Shown: positions 35,120-44,089, counted from the stretch's first letter. The stretch: 64,000 nucleotides of DNA from an uncultured Bacteroidales bacterium (GCA_947303395.1 CAMYYD010000008.1:81926-145925), one strand, 5' to 3'. The notes: generated from the sequence alone by a model not told the origin. Made by a program: numbers and translations.

Positions 35120-36118
35120 TTATCTCATGAGTTTGTAAATCATCTCCCGATACAAATCTTTCTGGTCGACATCGCCGATGTTGTAACCTTTTGATTTTAG
35201 GTCGAAATCGCGTAAGACGGCGATGTTGTCTACACATTTTTTGATGTTGTAACGTCGGGCGGCTTCGAAGTAGTCTTCAACGAAGAATGGGCTCACGCCA
35301 AGGACGGCGGCGACGCTATTTTTCGATTTATCGGTGGCGTAATGCAGCTTCAAAACCTTGCAGTAATAAGCGTAAAGCATTATCACTGTGGCGATTAGCG
35401 GGTTTTCCTTGGTGTTGTCACCGAAATAATTGATGATTTGCACCGCCTTCGGGAAGTCACCGTAGCTGATGGCTTTCTGAAGCTCGAAGATATTGAAATC
35501 CTTTGAGATTCCGATGTTGTATTCCACGTCGAAATCGTCGATTTCCTTTTTCTGAGGCACCGCAACCATCAGCTTTTCAAGCTCATTGCGCACTTTCAGC
35601 AGGTCGGTTCCGAGATAGTCGGCAAGCATCTGACAAGCCTTCTGCGAAATCTTATAGTTGTGATTGCCCAAGAAATTGACAATCCACTTCGGGATATCTC
35701 TGTCGTAAAGCTTTTTAGACTCGAACAAAACATAGTCTTTGTCGAGTGTTTTCGCGAACTTCAGACGTTTGTCGAGTTTTTTGTATTTGTAGTTTAAAAC
35801 TAAAATCGTGGTCTCAGGAATCATCTCCAAAAACGGCTCCATCGACTCGATGTTTTTCACATCTTGAGCCTCTTTCACTATGATTACCAAGTAGTTACCC
35901 ATCATCGGGAAGTTGCGAGCCTGCGTCACGATGTCATGCACGTTGACGTCCTTTCCGTAAAGGATAATCTGGTTGAAAGCCTTGTCAGCCTCGTCCAGCA
36001 CGGTGCTCTCGATGGCGTCGCTGATGGAGTCAATAAAATACGGCTCCTCGCCCATCAGGAAATACACCGGATGGTAAATCTTGTTTTTAATTTCCGAAAG
36101 AATCTGCTCGTAGGTCAT
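35120..36118 (-). CDS. holA: DNA polymerase III subunit delta
   Basis: The 332-residue protein has the HolA pattern: PVYFLMGEEPYFIDSISDAI at the start, NFPMMGNYLVIIVKEAQDVK in the first domain, YLGTDLLKVRNELEKLMVAV in the middle, and a helical collar domain at the end (NPLIATVIMLYAYYCKVLKL). Delta opens the beta sliding clamp as part of the clamp loader. The ATG overlaps the TGA of the upstream AMP nucleosidase gene by one base (TGATG), so they are coupled. Confidence 0.93.
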   Translation of the reverse strand: MTYEQILSEIKNKIYHPVYFLMGEEPYFIDSISDAIESTVLDEADKAFNQIILYGKDVNVHDIVTQARNFPMMGNYLVIIVKEAQDVKNIESMEPFLEMIPETTILVLNYKYKKLDKRLKFAKTLDKDYVLFESKKLYDRDIPKWIVNFLGNHNYKISQKACQMLADYLGTDLLKVRNELEKLMVAVPQKKEIDDFDVEYNIGISKDFNIFELQKAISYGDFPKAVQIINYFGDNTKENPLIATVIMLYAYYCKVLKLHYATDKSKNSVAAVLGVSPFFVEDYFEAARRYNIKKCVDNIAVLRDFDLKSKGYNIGDVDQKDLYREMIYKLMR

Positions 36119-36888
36119 CAGAACTGCAAGTGTTTGACTGTCAGCTTATTATCTATAATCTGATGCAAAGCGTCGATGCCGATTTTTATGTGCTCGTCGA
36201 CGAACATCGAGCTCACTTTTTTGTCGCTCGCCTCGGTCTTGACGCCTTCCGGAATCATCGGCTGGTCGGAGACGAGAAGCAAAGCGCCGGTAGGAATCTC
36301 GTTGGCGAAGCCTGCCGCGAAGATGGTTGCCGTCTCCATATCCACTGCCATGCAGCGTGTCTTGTGCAGATATTCCTTAAAATCCTCGTCATGTTCCCAC
36401 ACTCGGCGGTTGGTGGTATATACGGTACCTGTCCAGTAGTCGTGACCGTGGTCGCGGATTGACGTCGAGATAGCTTTTTGCATCGAGAAGGCTGGCAAAG
36501 CCGGGACTTCAGGCAAAAGATAATTGTCAGACGTTCCCTCGCCACGGATAGCGGCGATAGGCAGGATAAGGTCACCGACCTGGTTTTTCTTTTTCACGCC
36601 ACCGCATTTTCCGAGGAAAAGCACGGCTTTCGGATGAATGGCCGTCAAAAGGTCCATGATGGTTGCAGCATTAGGACTTCCCATTCCGAAATTTATCATC
36701 GTGATGTCACCGGAAGTGGCACAAGGCATCGAGCGGTCTTCGCCGATAATCCTGACATTGTTATACTCTGAAAAGAAATCCAGATAATGTTTGAAATTGG
36801 TCAGAATTATATATTTCCCAAACTTTTCGAGTTTCATGCCAGTGTAACGTGGCAGCCAGTTTTCAGTGATTTCTTGTTTTGTCTTCAT
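36118..36888 (-). CDS. amn: AMP nucleosidase
   Basis: The 256-residue protein belongs to the short Bacteroidota form of AMP nucleosidase in the PNP/UDP phosphorylase superfamily. Seen are TMINFGMGSPNAATIMDLL, LFLGKCGGVKKKNQVGDLI, CMAVDMETATIFAAGFANE and LLLVSDQPMIPEGVKT. It splits AMP into adenine and ribose 5-phosphate, tuning adenylate pools. It is first in an operon with holA; its promoter at 36903-36910 diverges from that of the radical SAM gene. Confidence 0.92.
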   Translation of the reverse strand: MKTKQEITENWLPRYTGMKLEKFGKYIILTNFKHYLDFFSEYNNVRIIGEDRSMPCATSGDITMINFGMGSPNAATIMDLLTAIHPKAVLFLGKCGGVKKKNQVGDLILPIAAIRGEGTSDNYLLPEVPALPAFSMQKAISTSIRDHGHDYWTGTVYTTNRRVWEHDEDFKEYLHKTRCMAVDMETATIFAAGFANEIPTGALLLVSDQPMIPEGVKTEASDKKVSSMFVDEHIKIGIDALHQIIDNKLTVKHLQF

Positions 36889-36902
36889 GATACAATTTTT
36901 TG

Positions 36903-36910
36903 CAAAAATA
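36903..36910 (-). promoter_or_regulatory. -7 promoter element for amn-holA
   Basis: The minus strand reads TATTTTTG 14 bases before the amn ATG, giving a very short leader. Confidence 0.6.
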
Positions 36911-36919
36911 ATAAAAAGA

Positions 36920-36946
36920 CTTTAGACTTTAGACCTTAGACCTTAG
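36920..36946. repeat. Heptanucleotide tandem repeat between divergent promoters
   Basis: Two ctttaga units are followed by ccttaga and ccttag. The array lies where the -33 element of the radical SAM promoter would be, so a change in copy number could alter that promoter. Confidence 0.65.
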
Positions 36947-36954
36947 TTTTTTTA

Positions 36955-36962
36955 TATCTTTG
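36955..36962 (+). promoter_or_regulatory. -7 promoter element for the radical SAM gene
   Basis: TATCTTTG lies 17 bases before the ATG at 36980. Confidence 0.6.
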
Positions 36963-36979
36963 CAGAAAATTTTTCAAAA

Positions 36980-37756
36980 ATGGCATTTTTATCAGAAGAT
37001 TTGGTTTTCGGACCGATTCATAGTCGGAGATTAGGTAATTCGCTGGGTGTCAATTTGTTACCGAAGGTTGGAAAGATTTGTACCTTCAACTGCGTTTATT
37101 GCGAATGCGGCTGGAATCCGGAGCATCGCGACGAGAAAGCACGTTTGGCGACACCTCAGGAATATGAGCAAACATTGGAGAATGCGCTGAAATCGCTTGT
37201 CGGGACACCGAAAGAACCCGACAGCATCACGTTTTCGGGCAACGGCGAGCCGACTCTGCATCCTAACTTCCCGGAAATCATCGACATCACCATAAAACTC
37301 AGAGACAAATACGTTCCGAAGGCGGTCATCAGCGTGCTGACAAACGGAACAAATATTCATAACGAAAAGATTTTCAAGACTTTACAGCGCATCGACAACA
37401 ACATCTGCAAGCTCGACGGCGGCACACTCGATGTCATCAACAAAATAAATCTGCCAAACGTAAAAATCGATCTTGAAAGATATGTCAAAGATTTGCAACG
37501 CTTTGAGGGTCAAGTGATTATCCAGACTTTATTCCTTCGCGGTGAGCATAACGGACAGAAAATCGACAACACCACCGATGAGGAAATCAACCTCTGGCTC
37601 GGTCATCTGCAAAAGATAAAACCAAGAAAGACAATGATTTATGTCATCGACAGAGAAACGCCTGAGAAAAATCTCGAAAAACTGTCATCAGAGGAGATGA
37701 GTCGCATCGCCGAGAAAGTCAAGGCATTGGGACTCAACGTGGAATTTTATTCATAA
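36980..37756 (+). CDS. Radical SAM protein, 258 residues
   Basis: The CTFNCVYCECGWNPE motif gives the C-x3-C-x2-C site that binds a [4Fe-4S] cluster and SAM. The GFGEP-like element ITFSGNGEPTLHPNFPEII and the strand VISVLTNGTNI follow, as in elongator-like or YfkB/COG0731-type radical SAM proteins. The N-terminal FGPIHSRRLGNSLGVN is typical of this group. The reaction is not known; tRNA or protein modification is a guess. It is monocistronic, cytoplasmic and expected to be oxygen-sensitive. Confidence 0.82.
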   Translation: MAFLSEDLVFGPIHSRRLGNSLGVNLLPKVGKICTFNCVYCECGWNPEHRDEKARLATPQEYEQTLENALKSLVGTPKEPDSITFSGNGEPTLHPNFPEIIDITIKLRDKYVPKAVISVLTNGTNIHNEKIFKTLQRIDNNICKLDGGTLDVINKINLPNVKIDLERYVKDLQRFEGQVIIQTLFLRGEHNGQKIDNTTDEEINLWLGHLQKIKPRKTMIYVIDRETPEKNLEKLSSEEMSRIAEKVKALGLNVEFYS

Positions 37757-37795
37757 AATATTTTTAAAATTTTTCACTCCTATTAAAAAAAATAG

Positions 37796-37803
37796 TAACT
37801 TTG
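37796..37803 (+). promoter_or_regulatory. -7 promoter element for the 37.8-42.8 kb operon
   Basis: TAACTTTG lies 32 bases before the ATG at 37836 and is followed by CAACGCAA. Confidence 0.6.
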
Positions 37804-37835
37804 CAACGCAAAAAAAGTAAATAAATTTAAAAATC

Positions 37836-38450
37836 ATGAATAATAAGAATTTACCTTTCATCAACATCGCATTAGCGCTTGTTGCATGCTTTTTGGCTTA
37901 TTTAGTATTCGACAGCATCAGACAGCCTGTGGCCTTCGAAAACACCCGTAGAGAAAGAGAAATCAAGGTTGTCCAGAGCTTGAAAGACATCAGAAGCACA
38001 CAGACTCTGTTCAAGCAGACTTACAACAGATACACTGCCAACTTCGACTCTCTCATGGAATACGTCAGAACAGGCGAGCTCCCGATTGTTAACATGATTC
38101 CAGACCCTGAAGACACAACATTCACCAAGACTATCAACGATACAGTTGGTTACATCAAGGTCATCGACTCATTGTTCAGCAAGAGAGAAAACTTCGATAT
38201 CAACAGTCTCCGCATCGTCCCGTTCTCACAGAACGAACAGTTCGAAATGCAGGCCGGCTACATCATGCGTGGCGGTTTGAAAGTGTCGGTGTTTGAGGCA
38301 AAGACCCCTTACAAATCATACCTCTGGGATCTTGACCCACAGCGCGTCAACAACTTAAGAGCAGAACAGGAAGACATGGAAAAATACGCAGGTTTGAAAG
38401 TCGGTTCGATGGACGAGCCTTCAGTGAGCGGTAACTGGGAATCATTGTAA
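37836..38450 (+). CDS. Membrane-anchored protein, 204 residues, conserved in Bacteroidales
   Basis: One N-terminal membrane helix (INIALALVACFLAYLVFDSI) is followed by a soluble, probably periplasmic part with a helical segment (REREIKVVQSLKDIRSTQTL, KQTYNRYTANFDSLMEYV). A C-terminal beta region with LRIVPFSQNEQFEMQAGYI comes next. The layout resembles pilin- or pseudopilin-like membrane proteins, but no family is certain. It opens a five-gene operon; the DUF3822 gene starts 2 bases later. Confidence 0.65.
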   Translation: MNNKNLPFINIALALVACFLAYLVFDSIRQPVAFENTRREREIKVVQSLKDIRSTQTLFKQTYNRYTANFDSLMEYVRTGELPIVNMIPDPEDTTFTKTINDTVGYIKVIDSLFSKRENFDINSLRIVPFSQNEQFEMQAGYIMRGGLKVSVFEAKTPYKSYLWDLDPQRVNNLRAEQEDMEKYAGLKVGSMDEPSVSGNWESL

Positions 38451-38452
38451 TC

Positions 38453-39091
38453 ATGGTCCCGGAAACCGGAAATCTTAGCAAAGACGTTATAACCATCCAG
38501 CATCCGTTGGATGGTTTTTCGTGTATACTTATCGACAACGACAAGCACACCTTCGTGCCGGCTGCCGTCTATCAGGAGAAAAACAAAAGCCAATATCTTG
38601 ATATTCTTGGATTTACCGAAAAAGACAGTGTTATCTGCGCAGATTTTGTAAAAAACGCCGACGCATACAACGTCTTCGCTGTCTCGAAACAAGACTACGA
38701 CGAGCTGCGGAAACTCCCGAAAGACACAGCGATTCATCACACTTCAAGCGTGATAGTGGCAAGCCTGATAAAAGACAACATGGAGCGCCCCGACGACGTC
38801 CGCGTGTATCTTAACATCAAGGACCAGAACTTCGAGATGACAGTACTGAAAGGTTGTAACTTGCTGTTTGACAACAACTTCCGTTTCAAGACGAAAGAAG
38901 ATTTTTTATATTTCCTGCTTTTCACCATCGAGCAGCTCCATCTTGACGCTGGCTCAGTGCCGGTTTATTTCCTCGGAATGATTGAGGAGAAATCGGCCAT
39001 CGTGGAGGTCACGTCGAGATACATGCGCGACATCCGCTTCATGGGAAAAGACTATAACGCAATAAACAAAGCGAAGACATGCGAATTATAA
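38453..39091 (+). CDS. DUF3822 family protein
   Basis: The 212-residue protein matches the Bacteroidota DUF3822 family, which has an actin/PilM-like fold. Seen are DGFSCILIDNDKHTFVPAAV near the N-terminus, VYLNIKDQNFEMTVLKGCNL, and FRFKTKEDFLYFLLFTIEQL. Its role is unknown. It commonly sits just upstream of rsmD, as here, and overlaps rsmD by 13 bases, so the two are translationally linked. Confidence 0.75.
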   Translation: MVPETGNLSKDVITIQHPLDGFSCILIDNDKHTFVPAAVYQEKNKSQYLDILGFTEKDSVICADFVKNADAYNVFAVSKQDYDELRKLPKDTAIHHTSSVIVASLIKDNMERPDDVRVYLNIKDQNFEMTVLKGCNLLFDNNFRFKTKEDFLYFLLFTIEQLHLDAGSVPVYFLGMIEEKSAIVEVTSRYMRDIRFMGKDYNAINKAKTCEL

Positions 39092-39612
39092 GAGGACGAC
39101 ATCAGAGACGACAGATTGTGGCGCCCGACAACCTCCCGACGCGCCCCACGACAGACATGGCTAAGGAGAGCCTGTTCAACATCCTTGAAAATCAAATAGA
39201 TTTGGAGGAAACGACAGCTTTGGACCTCTTCGCTGGCACAGGAAACATCTCCTACGAACTCGTCTCGAGAGGATGCCCGCACGTGACCTCCGTCGACGAG
39301 AACCAAAACTGCGTGAGATTCATCCGTGAGACAGCTAACAAACTGGAAATGAATGAGTTGTCGGTGGTGAAATCAGATGTTTTTCGATTCTTGCCGATGC
39401 ACAAGGCGAAATACGACCTCATCTTCGCCGACCCGCCGTACGACTGCAAACATTATGAATTGCTCGTAAATCTCATTTTTGAAAATGAACTTCTGAAAGA
39501 AGACGGAATCTTCGTCCTCGAACACGACAGAACCATTGATTTTTCTACACATTCGAACTATTACGACCATCGTAAATACGGAAAAGTAAACTTTACGTTT
39601 TTTAAAAAATAA
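39079..39612 (+). CDS. rsmD: 16S rRNA (guanine-966-N2)-methyltransferase
   Basis: The 177-residue protein has the RsmD pattern: MRIIRGRHQRRQI, PTRPTTDMAKESLFNIL, SAM-binding ALDLFAGTGNISYELVSRG, and the catalytic IFADPPYDCKHYE (DPPY). It methylates G966 of 16S rRNA during 30S assembly. The start overlaps the end of DUF3822. The length is typical. Confidence 0.93.
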   Translation: MRIIRGRHQRRQIVAPDNLPTRPTTDMAKESLFNILENQIDLEETTALDLFAGTGNISYELVSRGCPHVTSVDENQNCVRFIRETANKLEMNELSVVKSDVFRFLPMHKAKYDLIFADPPYDCKHYELLVNLIFENELLKEDGIFVLEHDRTIDFSTHSNYYDHRKYGKVNFTFFKK

Positions 39613-39617
39613 AAACC

Positions 39618-41201
39618 ATGAAAAAATTAATCTTATTATTAGCTATTATATTGAGCGTCAATATCATAAAGGCTCAGTATATCGTCGATGAAAACGAATT
39701 TGAAGGCGCCAACTGCACCAGCATCATGGTGGGCAAGAAAGCCTCTGCCGACGGCTCGGTGATGACATCGCACACCTGCGACAGCTGGTATCGTACCTGG
39801 ATGCGCTGGGAAAAAGCCGCCGACCATGAAGACAACGCATGGGCACCGGTTTACAAAGGCACGATGCACACCTCGAGTCCGAGCGAGACAAAAGGTCTGG
39901 AAGTGGCAGCCGAGATACCGCTCCCGAGCCACACCTACGCATACCTCAACACAGCATATCCTTGCTTCAACGAGAAACAGCTGGCCATCGGCGAGACCAC
40001 ATTCTCAGGTCCGGATACATTGGTAAATAAAGAAGGCGCATTCCTCATCGAGGAACTCGAACGCGTAGCCTTACAACGCTGCGACAACGCCCGCGACGCC
40101 ATCAAAACCATCGCTGAATTCATTAAAGAATACGGATATGGCGACGGCGGCGAGGCTATCACCATTGCCGACACCAAAGAAGTGTGGCTCATGGAAATCA
40201 TGGGAGAAGGTCCCGACAAAATCGGAGGCATCTGGGCAGCACAGAGAGTGCCTGACGGCGAAGTCAGCGTTTCGGCTAACATCCCAAGAATCAAATACTT
40301 AAACCGTAAAGACGAGAAAAACTTCATGTGCTCCGACAACGTCGAGGAAGTGGCCAAGAAATACGGTCTCTGGGACGGCGAAGGCGAGCTCATCTGGTAT
40401 AAGGCTTTCGGCAGCAGCTACTCAAACGGAAAGAACTTCCGCGAACGCGAATGGTTCATCTTCAACGAGTTAGCTCCATCATTAAAACTCGACAGAGACG
40501 CTGAGGACCTCCCGTTCTCGGTGAAACCTGAGAAGAAAGTCGACGTGCGCGACGTGATGCGCCTGCTGCGCAGCTACTACGAAGGCACCGACATGGACAT
40601 CACACGCAACCTCAAGATAGTGACACGCGACGGCGACACCATCGTCTCCCCTACCGCAAATCCTTGGATGGGCGGCAACGAGCAGAAGGTTTACAACATG
40701 CTGAAACCTGGAACAATCGAGTTCAAACGCGGCGTGGCAATGTCGTGGTGCTCATATTCATTCGTGGCACAGCTCCGCGACTGGATGCCTGACGAGATCG
40801 GCGGAATCTGCTGGATCGGCGTGGAAAACCCTGGACAAAGCCCGAGAATCCCTGTCTACAGCGGCTGCACCAAGATGCCTTCATGCTTCGACAGATGCGG
40901 TCACGGACATTACGACGAGCAAACAGTGCTGTGGCGTTACAGAAAAGCCAACAAACTCGCTCAGGTCAACTGGGGATACGCCAAGGACATCATGTACAAC
41001 AACATCCAGCGTTACGAAGACAAGGCCTTCGAAGAGATGCCTGAACTCGAGAAAAAAGTGGAGAAACTTCTCAAAAAAGGCGAAAAAGACGAAGCCGTCA
41101 AGATGCTCAACCGCTACACCGCCGACTTCGAAGCGGCAACAGCTGAGACCTGGAAAGAGATGGAGCACCACTTCTGGGAGAAATTCTGGACTGGATTCTG
41201 A
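39618..41201 (+). CDS. C69 family dipeptidase, secreted
   Basis: The 527-residue protein begins with a signal peptide (MKKLILLLAIILSVNIIKAQ). It then has the Ntn-hydrolase start NCTSIMVGKKASADGSVMTS, in which Cys is the nucleophile of PepD-like C69 peptidases. WLMEIMGEGPDKIGGIWAAQ and VSANIPRIKYLNRKDEKNF are also family-like. It probably cleaves dipeptides in the periplasm. In C69 enzymes the catalytic Cys can be exposed by N-terminal processing, which would fit its position shortly after the signal peptide. The TGA overlaps the ATG of the kelch/AraC gene. Confidence 0.88.
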   Translation: MKKLILLLAIILSVNIIKAQYIVDENEFEGANCTSIMVGKKASADGSVMTSHTCDSWYRTWMRWEKAADHEDNAWAPVYKGTMHTSSPSETKGLEVAAEIPLPSHTYAYLNTAYPCFNEKQLAIGETTFSGPDTLVNKEGAFLIEELERVALQRCDNARDAIKTIAEFIKEYGYGDGGEAITIADTKEVWLMEIMGEGPDKIGGIWAAQRVPDGEVSVSANIPRIKYLNRKDEKNFMCSDNVEEVAKKYGLWDGEGELIWYKAFGSSYSNGKNFREREWFIFNELAPSLKLDRDAEDLPFSVKPEKKVDVRDVMRLLRSYYEGTDMDITRNLKIVTRDGDTIVSPTANPWMGGNEQKVYNMLKPGTIEFKRGVAMSWCSYSFVAQLRDWMPDEIGGICWIGVENPGQSPRIPVYSGCTKMPSCFDRCGHGHYDEQTVLWRYRKANKLAQVNWGYAKDIMYNNIQRYEDKAFEEMPELEKKVEKLLKKGEKDEAVKMLNRYTADFEAATAETWKEMEHHFWEKFWTGF

Positions 41202-42787
41202 TGAAAAGACTTCTTGTCTTATCACTAATATTGATATCGACGATATCGCTGGTCGGACAGACGTTGGATTTCGAGCGTCTGCCCGACCTCAACATACCTC
41301 GCGCCGGACATAACGTGTTTTATGCCAATGGCGAGCTGACAGTGGTCGGCGGTCACACCTCAGGCTTTGTGATGACACCGACGGCAGAATATTTTTGCGA
41401 TGGCGCATGGCATACGATTTCTACGGTTTATCATCACGACAACGGAATGGCAGTGGTGATGAGCGACGGCAAGAAGGTGCTCCTTGCTGGAGGCCACGAC
41501 AAGAACCTCGGCATCGGACAAAGCTTCGAAGCGGAGATGTACAACAGCGCGACGCACACCTCTGAAGGCTTCGGAAGCCTCGAACGCAGCAGAGCGTTGG
41601 CACAAGGCGTAGAACTCACCGACGGGCAGGTGCTGATTGCTGGCAACCACAAAGACAACGATGGTTTTGAGATATTCGACGGAAAGAAATCCTTTCATCA
41701 TGTTAAAGACGTAAGCATTTGGCGCTCAGCGCCTTATCTTTTACCAATATCAGATAATGATGTAATGGCTTTCGGCTCCGTCTGGCGCGGACGTTTCGAG
41801 CCCTGCGACACGGTTTACAGATTGAATGGCGAGCCGTTCACCGAGCCGCTGCTGAACGATTGGATGCCGTTTTTGTACGATCAAAACAACCATGCCAACG
41901 AATCGTTTATCGGAGATGAAACCGCTGGCGACTATTCCTATCTCATCGCGGCATATAATCATGAAGGCAATGTTGCTTTCATTCATATTAAAGACACCGT
42001 TTTTTCGCTTTTGGAAACCACAATTCCAGTGCCAACGATGTCGGAATATGGAAAAATAAAGTACAACCGCCCTGCTATCGCCGACCGACTTTCTAAAAAG
42101 GCATATCTGGTCGGCACCGACACCACAAACCGTGTTTATGTAGTTGCGGTTGAATACGACAAGCAGCCGGCACCGCTCACCTTGTATAATATAGGTCCTT
42201 TGGAAGATTTCGGCGACGCCACCCCTATTTTGACACCTGAGGGCGACCTCATCGTCGCAGGAGGCATCACTGACGACAACTTCGCGCCTTTGGCCTCGGT
42301 GTGGCTGATTCATATTGGCACTGAAAAAACCTTGGTGGATGCCGAAACCAGCCGTGATTTGACTTGGCTTTGGGTGCTTGGCGGACTTCTATTAGTGATA
42401 GCGATTGTCGCCGCAATCCGATACGACAGGCGGCACCGCACCAAATCGGATATCGCCACCGACGAGCTTATGGCTCGCATCATCCAGCTGATGGAGACAC
42501 AACAGGTTTATCTTAACCAGGATTTGAAAGTTAGCGATGTGGCTGATGCGCTTGGAGTGCATCGCAACACAATTTCGGCCTGCATCAACGCGCAAAAAGG
42601 CTGTTCGTTCAACCAATTCATCAATGATTATCGCATTGAGTACGCCAAAAAACTGCTTCGCGAGACTGACGAAATCAAGATTGCCCACATCTGCCACGAG
42701 GCCGGTTTCGCCACCGAGAGCACTTTCTTCCGCGCCTTCAAAGCCTCCACAGGAATGACTCCGAAGGAGTGGGCTGAAAAAAATTGA
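41201..42787 (+). CDS. Transmembrane regulator: kelch-like sensor plus AraC DNA-binding domain
   Basis: The 528-residue protein has a signal peptide or first helix (1-20). A beta-propeller of kelch-like repeats follows at about 25-375 (LPDLNIPRAGHNVFYANGEL, VLLAGGHDKNLGIG, LIVAGGITDDNFAPLASVWL). One membrane helix lies near 390-410 (LTWLWVLGGLLLVIAIVAAI). A cytoplasmic AraC domain occupies 425-528 (LKVSDVADALGVHRNTISAC, EIKIAHICHEAGFATESTFF). This is the plan of a one-component sensor with the propeller in the periplasm. It overlaps the dipeptidase stop by one base, so the signal may be a product of that peptidase (inference). Confidence 0.82.
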   Translation: MKRLLVLSLILISTISLVGQTLDFERLPDLNIPRAGHNVFYANGELTVVGGHTSGFVMTPTAEYFCDGAWHTISTVYHHDNGMAVVMSDGKKVLLAGGHDKNLGIGQSFEAEMYNSATHTSEGFGSLERSRALAQGVELTDGQVLIAGNHKDNDGFEIFDGKKSFHHVKDVSIWRSAPYLLPISDNDVMAFGSVWRGRFEPCDTVYRLNGEPFTEPLLNDWMPFLYDQNNHANESFIGDETAGDYSYLIAAYNHEGNVAFIHIKDTVFSLLETTIPVPTMSEYGKIKYNRPAIADRLSKKAYLVGTDTTNRVYVVAVEYDKQPAPLTLYNIGPLEDFGDATPILTPEGDLIVAGGITDDNFAPLASVWLIHIGTEKTLVDAETSRDLTWLWVLGGLLLVIAIVAAIRYDRRHRTKSDIATDELMARIIQLMETQQVYLNQDLKVSDVADALGVHRNTISACINAQKGCSFNQFINDYRIEYAKKLLRETDEIKIAHICHEAGFATESTFFRAFKASTGMTPKEWAEKN

Positions 42788-42829
42788 AAAAATTTTAAGT
42801 TTAGGCATCTCCATTTAAAAGTTTTTATC

Positions 42830-42837
42830 TATTTTTG
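42830..42837 (+). promoter_or_regulatory. -7 promoter element for the AAA ATPase
   Basis: TATTTTTG lies 55 bases before the ATG at 42892, next to the operator-like palindrome. Confidence 0.55.
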
Positions 42838-42839
42838 CA

Positions 42840-42856
42840 TTACGGAATTTCCGTAA
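42840..42856 (+). promoter_or_regulatory. Perfect palindrome TTACGGAA-T-TTCCGTAA at the start site, probable operator
   Basis: The 8-1-8 inverted repeat lies just after the -7 box, where a repressor would block initiation. A further half-site CGGAAAA follows at 42857-42863. The binding protein is unknown. Confidence 0.5.
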
Positions 42857-42891
42857 CGGAAAATATGTAATGACATTTTTAAAAATTTAAT

Positions 42892-44031
42892 ATGACAATT
42901 ATGAAAAAAAAGATTGTAAACCCCTTTATTTGCCAAGGTTACGATGGACCAGATTATTTTTGCGACCGTATTGAAGAAACAAAAACTCTGTCTTCAACAC
43001 TCTATAACGGACGAAATATTACACTAATTTCACCCCGTAGATTGGGCAAAACAGGGCTTATTTGGAACACTTTTCACCAGATAAAGACAGAAAACAAGGA
43101 TGCCATTTGCATCTATATCGATATTTTCCCGACAAAGAACCAGAGTGAGTTGGTGCGAATGCTCGGCACGGCTGTTCTCAACGCGACGCTCTCCAAAACC
43201 CGTATGCTTGGTCGCAAAATTCTCGATGTGTTTGCCTCATTGCGCCCGGTTGTCGGTGTTGATCCTCTTACAGGAATGCCCAACGTGTCGGTAAGTGTCG
43301 AACCATCGGAATCGGACATAACCCTACGCAACATTTTCGGTTATCTCAACAAGATGCAAAGCGAGGTATTTATTGCTATCGATGAGTTTCAGCAAATCAA
43401 CGAATATCCTGAGCCAGGCACCGAGGCTTTGCTGCGCTCGCATATTCAATTCGCCCACAATGTGCATTTTATTTTCTCGGGCAGCAAACTGCATCTTATG
43501 TCAGAAATGTTCACTTCGCCTAAGCGTCCTTTCTATCAAAGCACTGATATTATTAATTTAACCCAGCTTGATGAAGAAACATATTACCAGTTTGCCAACA
43601 GCTTTTTCGAAGCTAAAAAAGGCAGTCTAAGTCGAGAGATTTTCCATGAACTTTACAGTAAATTTGACGGTTACACATGGTATATACAGTCAGTTTTAAA
43701 CAGATTTTACGAGCAATACAAAATTGTTTCATCGCTTTCTCAGCTTAATGAAACTATACTTGCCGTTGTAAAAAGCAAGTCGCCGCAATATGAAAGCATT
43801 GTGCTTCTCCTAACCGAAAATCAGTTTGCGCTATTGCGTTCTGTTGCGATGGAAGGCATAGTTGAGCAACCATTAAGCAAGGAGTTTATCAACAAATACA
43901 AGTTATCGAGCGCCAGCAGTGTCAAAACAGCCTTAGATGTGCTCAACGACAAGGAACTTTTATATCGTCTGCCAGAAGGATATATAGTTTACGACCGCTT
44001 CATGGACCAGTGGCTTAAGCGAATATTTTAA
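42892..44031 (+). CDS. AAA/archaeal-type ATPase, 379 residues
   Basis: The N-terminus NPFICQGYDGPDYFCDRIEE is followed by the nucleotide-binding loop LISPRRLGKTGLIWNTF near 42-55 and the Walker B VFIAIDEFQQINEYPEPG. IFSGSKLHLMSEMF and a C-terminal winged helix (SASSVKTALDVLNDKELLYR, YIVYDRFMDQWLKRIF) are also seen. This is the archaeal ATPase-like (PF01637) family that is expanded in Bacteroidales; its role is unknown. The start is at 42892 or the Met three codons later. It is monocistronic and ended by the hairpin at 44052-44089. Confidence 0.85.
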   Translation: MTIMKKKIVNPFICQGYDGPDYFCDRIEETKTLSSTLYNGRNITLISPRRLGKTGLIWNTFHQIKTENKDAICIYIDIFPTKNQSELVRMLGTAVLNATLSKTRMLGRKILDVFASLRPVVGVDPLTGMPNVSVSVEPSESDITLRNIFGYLNKMQSEVFIAIDEFQQINEYPEPGTEALLRSHIQFAHNVHFIFSGSKLHLMSEMFTSPKRPFYQSTDIINLTQLDEETYYQFANSFFEAKKGSLSREIFHELYSKFDGYTWYIQSVLNRFYEQYKIVSSLSQLNETILAVVKSKSPQYESIVLLLTENQFALLRSVAMEGIVEQPLSKEFINKYKLSSASSVKTALDVLNDKELLYRLPEGYIVYDRFMDQWLKRIF

Positions 44032-44051
44032 CTATTTTACTTGCAATTTAC

Positions 44052-44089
44052 AAAATCGACTTGCAATTTGCAAATTGCAAGTCGATTTT
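44052..44089 (+). terminator. 38-bp perfect palindrome, terminator of the ATPase gene
   Basis: The arm AAAATCGACTTGCAATTTG (44052-44070) is followed directly by its complement (44071-44089) with no loop and then one more T. A partial copy of the arm (ACTTGCAATTTACAAA) precedes it. Confidence 0.7.
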
